Assembly: GCA_002478865.1 (NCBI GenBank)
Contig: DLJZ01000004.1
Coordinates: forward strand, 26,460-90,459
Source: Hungatella sp. UBA7603
Lineage (GTDB): Bacteria > Bacillota > Clostridia > Lachnospirales > Lachnospiraceae
Direction: 5' to 3'
Length of the DNA stretch: 64,000 nucleotides
Below are positions 63,901-64,000 of the stretch, one piece after another (position 1 is the first letter of the stretch; every line of letters begins with the position of its first letter). The notes beneath the pieces are model-generated. The model did not search any database. It saw only the letters and a program-made list of their open reading frames with translations, and was not told the origin of the DNA. Both the position numbers and the translations under genes were made by a program.

Positions 63901-64000
63901 TGGTACCTATGATCTTATCTAACATAAAAAGACGCTTCTGTGCCGAACTCATAGAATAGCTGTCCGCTTTCTTTACTGGAAGAATTTCTTCATATTCTCC
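48128..64000 (-). CDS. Nonribosomal peptide synthetase, at least four modules, with terminal thioesterase (N terminus outside window)
   Basis: Builds a peptide without ribosomes. The frame stays open to base 64000, and the residues before the first methionine (G-E-Y-E-E-I-L-P) resemble the linker after a carrier domain, so at least one more module lies upstream. Visible order: C-A-T-E, C-A-T, C-A-T-E, C-A-T-TE. All C and E domains keep H-H-x-x-x-D-G, all T domains keep the serine (L-G-G-D-S or M-G-G-H-S), and the TE has G-Y-S-Y-G. C domains of modules 1 and 3 read Y-D-I-H-H-I-I-S-D-G and follow a carrier without E (L-type); those of modules 2 and 4 read H-H-I-I/V-x-D-G-W-C and follow E (D-accepting). 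The product would end D-x, L-Thr, D-x, L-x. A phosphopantetheinyl transferase and an MbtH protein are not in the window. Confidence 0.97.
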   Translation of the reverse strand, partial: GEYEEILPVKKADSYSMSSAQKRLFMLDKIIGTSTNYNIPGILNITGSFDIDRLQDALDQLVKREEVFRTSFHMENGEPVQKIAEKVELNIEYCEQDEISIQEEFLDFVKPFDLSEAPLARVKVVRIKDTYLLFYDIHHIISDGGSIPVMLSEITALYAGRKLPELRVQYKDFSLWQNKRKIEDQAAYWKSEFEGEIPVLDLKTDYVRPQEQSFRGATIKRRVEKRIKERVEALAKEYKATEFMVMLSAFLTMLHKYSRQQEIIVGTPISGRVHADTHQMLGMFVNTLALKGDVCPNQSFSRLLKEIKNKCLKAYDNQEYPFEELVETVQVPRDLSRNPLFDVMFVFQNNEGAEIGEGRLSIKGVPVVYTVSKFDITLSVTEIGEGYAIDFEYSTDLFSPETIELMAKHYTVLLEQALEHPNLKLEDISMLDEAEEDNILKQFNKTTVDYNKQKTIAELFEEQVKDRPDKAAVIFENRQYTYSEINRRANSLAGKLRKEFGIKPGDFIAIIAERGIEMIEAIFVAIKSGGAYVPIDPTYPEDRIDFMLADCKPKVILTACRNYKYHGTIPLINLFDESNYTDNGENLELINSASDLLYIIYTSGTTGNPKGVMVENKGVHNLINLFKVDLNITSEHVVGMFHNYIFDGSVWEIMMGLLTGSTLIVLNEDQIHDLNELRAVIESRKIDIIALPPQYAVHMKYDTVKILITAGSEASKEILSNVEHEYINSYGPTENTVSATYWRYQKGERVPLKIPIGKPAPNVSVYIRNGKELCGIGVPGELCIAGDGVARGYLNRPELTNEKFIPNPYGEGRLYYSGDLAKWLPDGTIEYLGRIDEQIKIRGFRVELAEIKYKLYEFPEIKEAIVLAREDRNAEKYLCAYLVSDKNVYVDEIKKKLQKELPDYMIPTYILQLEAIPVTRNGKPDYRALPEPNYQSTKTFIAARNPLEKEIVLAFEAILGMENVSVTDHFYDLGGDSIKAIRIAGRMKEAGYQTSVKAIMGEQTPENIAKVTKKDFQLVNAQQGEITGEVSLTAIQKEFFERGLRNPAHFNQSLLFESVKKLNMAAFRKALDKLVEHHDMLRVVFKNGVQQIERIEHKQWYDFYEYDCNVDDINDLANPIQSSIDIGQGPLLKVCVFHVSDKDYILLIVHHLVVDGVSWRILAEDLENGYRQASDGREITLPRKSTSFKAWSQELRRYRNSYKLKKEEAYWKKVNQEVIKGKILSDAVEMERVDKPETAQFILEKEYTRDLIKNSHKAYNTEMNDLMITALVRAVRKVMGQEVVAVEIEAHGREEIIENVSIERTVGWFTSAYPVVFKGIGGQIQHDICNVKEILHRIPNKGIGYQILKSIGESAFIHDAEPDIAFNYLGDMGIEQENGKTNFLISNLPHGINVAPENRFGSPISINGAVQNGILTMGITYYEHEYKADTVMNLCSQLKQELIAVVEHCRRVVSTEYTASDYGEKEWTEEEFKTAKEKFQSKGEEIQRIYPLTALQDGMLYEKLTNEDSTQYVLQHVMKFNSINVEHMRNAFEILADSHDILHTVIKYKGVKNPRQVLLKKRIPEFHYMEVSSEDEFLELKKNDVTRGFDLEEDTLIRMYVVKLPERNYRLIVTKHHIIVDGWCLSILYGNLFQYYESLESGVEIKQKHTGKYEGFVRYIEAKDKEESLIYWEKLLEDYEEQAAILPMNSLETIAEESQNMGISLSPVMTIKANEVSKKYGVTVNTLIEAVWGILLQKYNRTDDIVFGKVVSGRNAEIEGIEQMIGLFINTIPVRVKAEPGITFASLIEKLQEQALAGNEHDYCSLAEIQKRSKLGNGLIGTLMAFENYYVQAADRKEGSEEAEIGFESVREQTSYGITLSVNMGETFNFEIKYHTNKYRKDEIEWLLRHLKTLMENAINHPEEEIGRLEMADCSEIELLTRTYNKTDAKYPEDKTIVQLFEEQVEKTPDKIAIVCEGESLTYNELNQRANCLAGKLRAEYDVKPDDCIAIIANRCLEMIVGIYGIMKAGGAYVPIDPSYPKTRKEYTILDCNAKVLLLAVEENHLEIGVPVIDLLDENNYYGSQENPVRINKASDLLYIIYTSGTTGKPKGVMIEHKNLVRLLFNSKFQFDFNEDDVWTMFHSYCFDFSVWELFGSTLYGGRLVIVPKETAGDTTLFCDLLEKEKVTILNQVPSSFYNLIDITDNKSIHSIRYVIFGGEALNPGKLKEWHDNNPQCKIVNMYGITETTVHVTYKSIRKEEIASGISNIGTAIPTLSVYVRNGNELCGIGVPGELYVAGAGVARGYLNHKELTYEKFIEDPYGKGIMYRSGDLVRWRTDGNLEYLGRIDEQVKIRGFRIELKEIETRINEIQGVRAATVIVRDDNKASKYICAYVVADKEVGEDLIKRHLRKKLPGYMMPAYIMQIDELPLTANGKLDKKALPERIYRAANEYAAPRNRIEEIVVAAFEEILGVEQISIYDDFYEMGGHSLMATRLCNEIEKVCGIRIPLHDIFLASTPELIAEKIIVKEKGEYESIPLMDKANSYDVSPMQKRLYMLDAMLGASVSYNIPNVLKINKDLDIIRLQEVLNLLTLRQEVFRTSFHMENGKLVQKIAEKAEIKIEYSEESQVNIGELLREFVQPFDLSKAPLARVKAVKVNEAYFLFYDIHHIISDGESMAIMMNEIVALYKGKKLPELRVQYKDFSAWQIRKSLEKQAEYWKNEFAGEIPVLELKTDYVRLPEQYYHGANVVSMMGKNEKEKIKEIARKHKATEFMVLLSAFMAMLQKYSRQNKIIVGTPISGRVHADTSNMLGMFVNTLALQGEVYSDKSFSHLLTHIKNKCLNAYDNQEYPFEDLVEAVDVQRDIARNPLFDIMFIMHNREKEGAGAETHDLSIEGVQVDYTVAKFDIILAITDTEEGYGVNFEYCSDLFKPETMEIMAKHYITMLKHMIENPDQKLEHISMLDSDEIEKVMVEFNDTKAELFTDKTLVDLFEEQVRRTPEKIAVVSGDKQITYLEFNGRVNYLAEKLRTQYQVKSNEFVAIIAERSLDMLVGIYAVLKAGGAYVPLDPDYPSERIDFILKDCRPKAVLRGTGEFKITENCVQIDLTKEAGKINEAENLEHINHAEDLAYVIYTSGTTGVPKGTMIEHHNVVNLLTYVIRSRALNEDSVILQKTSNVFDVSVWELFAPLLCGGRIVVLPNGDEKDPEKIAEAIEEYKVTELSFVPSMFKAFNAEIKENDQRLRTLTGIQIAGEALPAELVNSYKAAGELVNFYGPTEDTVYATEYLCTRGVESIPIGKPISNTLAYILDGLELCGIGVPGELCLAGDGVARGYLNRPELTASKFIKNPFGEGRLYRSGDLVRWLPDGNIDYLGRMDEQVKIRGFRIELGEIESRLHEIEEIKEAAVIAKDGEDHIKFLCAYIVSDHEIDGNQIKDKLRKKMPGYMIPSSIMQIEAIPVTSNGKLDRKALPEPQFHRIRELVAPRNTVEKIVVEAFEGVLGISGVSITDGFFELGGDSIKAILIAGRMKEVGYKTSAKIVLAEQTPVNIAKVAKKSIDIMNAVQGEVTGEVPLMAIQKDFFESGLINLNHFNQSVLYECAERMNVEALHKTAEKLVEHHDMLRAVFINGIQKIGGITDKDWYAFYEFSCSIKDIHELAGQIQENFDISKGPLMNIGLFHTSERDYLLFVIHHLVVDGVSWRIISEDLESGYCQAKSGQEIQLLAKTTSFKDWSEAICDYRNSYRLKKEEKYWQQINQEVAAGKLKINGDRSEKEGKVNTAVFTLGKRNTSHLLRNCNKAYNTEINDLMLTALTRAIYHVMRQNTIAVIMEGHGREEISSKVSIERTVGWFTTEYPVLFNNIGQEIEQDIRNVKETLRKVPNKGIGYGILKNIGDSPINADAIPDVTFNYLGELDAGIQKESSIFTISHLPHGLDIEPANRFGTRITINGAVQDGVFSMGIIYCENDYKVETMESLGKEFVKELAFIVEHCSQVEVTEYTASDYGELEWTEKEFQASRIKLELKGGEIKRIYPLTPMQEGLLFEKLSDIESTQYVNQQTMKFKNINTEYIQEAFRAVVAKHDILHTVIKYRGVSVLRQILLKERPPEFRYREVVSEEEYLKIRKEDVKRGFDLEDDTLIRLQIVKIAENDYRLILTNHHIVADGWCMPILYGDLFRYYKELEKGNTIIEEQAENYEEFVRYIESKDKEKSLLFWEKLLEDYEARAEILPIGQKVNQEDENTRMDISLSREISHKAVKVCADCGVTINTLIEAAWGILLQKYNQTNDVVFGKVVSGRNAEIAGIENMIGLFINTVPVRVQSEMNDSIKTLLRKLQDQAVAGNEHDYCPLAEIQGRSSLKSSLFGTIMVFENYYVQNTGQNNGGIEVEAESTREQTNYGISLSANMGETLNLGIMYSPLIYGKEEVELLLEHLQILIENAVNNPDTKVEELIIISSAEEEKVIKLFNDSDSAYPTDKTIADIFQEQVSKTPDKKAVVFGNEMLTYEELNKKANRLAHKLRLIGVKPDDFVAIVMENSIEMLIAIYGIIKSGGAYVPVDLTYPEERIYYIIKDCNPKAVIMNQKDMIMDVPVIDISDINTWEESIENPKIINKPEDLAYCIYTSGTTGKPKGVMIEHTGVINLREYFRTKQGINSSDQILQFANFTFDATISEMCMSILSGATMYMVTKEIQNSVKAFESFVEKHGITIGILPPQYLSQVRLKKFRTIITAGSETNKILVESNRDIPVYSNDYGPTEATVCATYWRHSTGDTVPDRIPIGKPINNKKIYILNGDRACGIGIVGEMCIVGIGLARGYLNMPELTAEKFTDNPFGEGKMYRTGDLARWLPDGNIDYLGRMDEQVKIRGFRIELGEIESRICEIERVKEAAAVALRDKMGDQYLCVYVILNEETDTREITEALRHKIPGYMMPSCIMKVDQIPLTKSNKVDKKALPNPIYQRKEEYIAPRTPDEKMIADAFQAVLGIKNISVTDNFFDLGGDSIKAIRVTSYISNDRVSVRTILNERSPEKIAAKLKEVRTDEMMFLMNQDRAKQDSKPAVFMISSIEGYASILNNIVKDMNYDGFIYGINDPKFYVTDINNLQNSFDYTVDAIYDEIYRLFKDGDILVGYSYGAKLLPLVAYLLEKSGRKVSKIFVLDTVINQLEGGMIGEAEKLDLSKLYVERYLGKKYNSEEFGNSIISILTKISEIMSGNSKAGFETIYKELERAFEVHVSNNKNNVIFRSKIQADIMAVFSNTIMKLEPDKCFEWADYTKGKFEYELIDCEHGEIVKEKSRQVSEFIMNHIDLPSIHNGSQK
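49494..49531 (-). repeat. 38-bp exact repeat shared by A domains of modules 3 and 4
   Basis: Identical to 53928-53965. It encodes the W-L-P-D-G-N-I-D-Y-L-G-R-M-D-E region after the specificity pocket. Exact identity including third codon positions points to recent duplication or gene conversion inside the NRPS. Confidence 0.8.
52090..56440 (-). other. NRPS module 3 in view: C-A-T-E
   Basis: C motif near 56035-56055, A domain (T-S-G-T-T-G-V near 54635-54660), carrier L-G-G-D-S near 53510, E-domain H-H-L-V-V-D-G near 52980. Specificity residues by alignment: D-V-W-S-Q-A-F-V-Y-K. I know no clear match. The residue should be epimerised to D. Confidence 0.72.
56470..59570 (-). other. NRPS module 2 in view: C-A-T, threonine
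   Basis: D-accepting C domain (motif near 59135-59150), A domain (T-S-G-T-T-G-K near 57730-57755), carrier M-G-G-H-S near 56595. Aligned to GrsA, the specificity residues read D-F-W-N-I-G-M-V-H-K, the classical threonine code. No E domain follows, so L-Thr is expected. Confidence 0.88.
59650..64000 (-). other. NRPS module 1 in view: C-A-T-E
   Basis: C motif near 63570-63590, A-domain T-S-G-T-T-G near 62170-62200, carrier L-G-G-D-S near 61075, E-domain H-H-L-V-V-D-G near 60540. The aligned specificity residues read D-G-W-A-I-A-S-V-S-K. The pattern is nearest to aromatic/hydrophobic (Phe-type) codes but with several changes, so the amino acid is not assigned. The E domain should make it D. Confidence 0.75.

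Noticed and set aside
1..64000. CRISPR arrays, tRNA or rRNA genes, intact insertion sequences
   Set aside because: No regular repeat-spacer pattern, tRNA-like cloverleaf, rRNA stretch or transposase frame was recognised by eye.

Overview
This window reads as chromosomal DNA from a low-to-moderate GC, Gram-positive anaerobe of the class Clostridia, most likely family Lachnospiraceae. The reasons are strong GGAGG ribosome sites, a T-box leader on tyrS, cre-like operators, choline-binding-type wall repeats on a secreted pectinase, YesMN-type two-component control of a sugar ABC transporter, and a clostridial citrate-fermentation cluster with a CitMHS transporter. Citrate plus pectin use together recalls the Lacrimispora (Clostridium sphenoides/indolis) group, but that is inference only. 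No rRNA, tRNA, CRISPR array or intact insertion sequence was seen.

Layout. 1-4.3 kb: the 3' part of a tandem HD/HD-GYP protein, tyrS with a T-box leader and a hairpin-rich candidate repeat, and a membrane GGDEF protein (c-di-GMP genes on both sides of tyrS). 4.3-21.3 kb: a pectin-use region. It holds a 1992-residue wall-bound GH28 + PL9 pectinase behind a cre-like site, a beta-carbonic anhydrase, a CUT1-type ABC importer (binding protein and two permeases) followed by a secreted beta-helix protein and a SurA-like protein, and a divergent YesM/YesN-type two-component pair.

21.3-34.5 kb: a citrate-fermentation region. It contains a citrate transporter, decarboxylase beta and gamma subunits (the 43-residue gamma gene is easily missed), a Ca2+-type P-ATPase, a Cache-domain sensor kinase divergent from an OmpR-type regulator, and citrate lyase genes citD, citE, citF, citG plus citX. 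The transporter operon and the lyase operon carry the same upstream motif, TCTTAA-N17-CTTAAAATTT followed by a TAAG half, which is a good candidate for the regulator's binding site.

34.4-43.5 kb: mainly housekeeping genes. These are a small beta-flower-like protein and a MATE pump leading into citX, DAHP synthase, a hisH-hisF-ung-uppP operon, a Sir2-like protein, a DUF4430 protein paired with an ECF S component, an RlmI-like methyltransferase and a GNAT acetyltransferase.

44-64 kb: a nonribosomal peptide island whose edge carries a broken polysaccharide deacetylase. It has a type II thioesterase, a winged-helix regulator, a YxlEFG-like export operon and a giant NRPS running off the right end. 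The visible NRPS is C-A-T-E / C-A-T / C-A-T-E / C-A-T-TE. Module 2 carries the textbook threonine code. The regulator gene and the export operon share a TATTATCA-N3-TGATAATA-type palindrome placed inside their promoters, so the export operon is probably controlled by that regulator.
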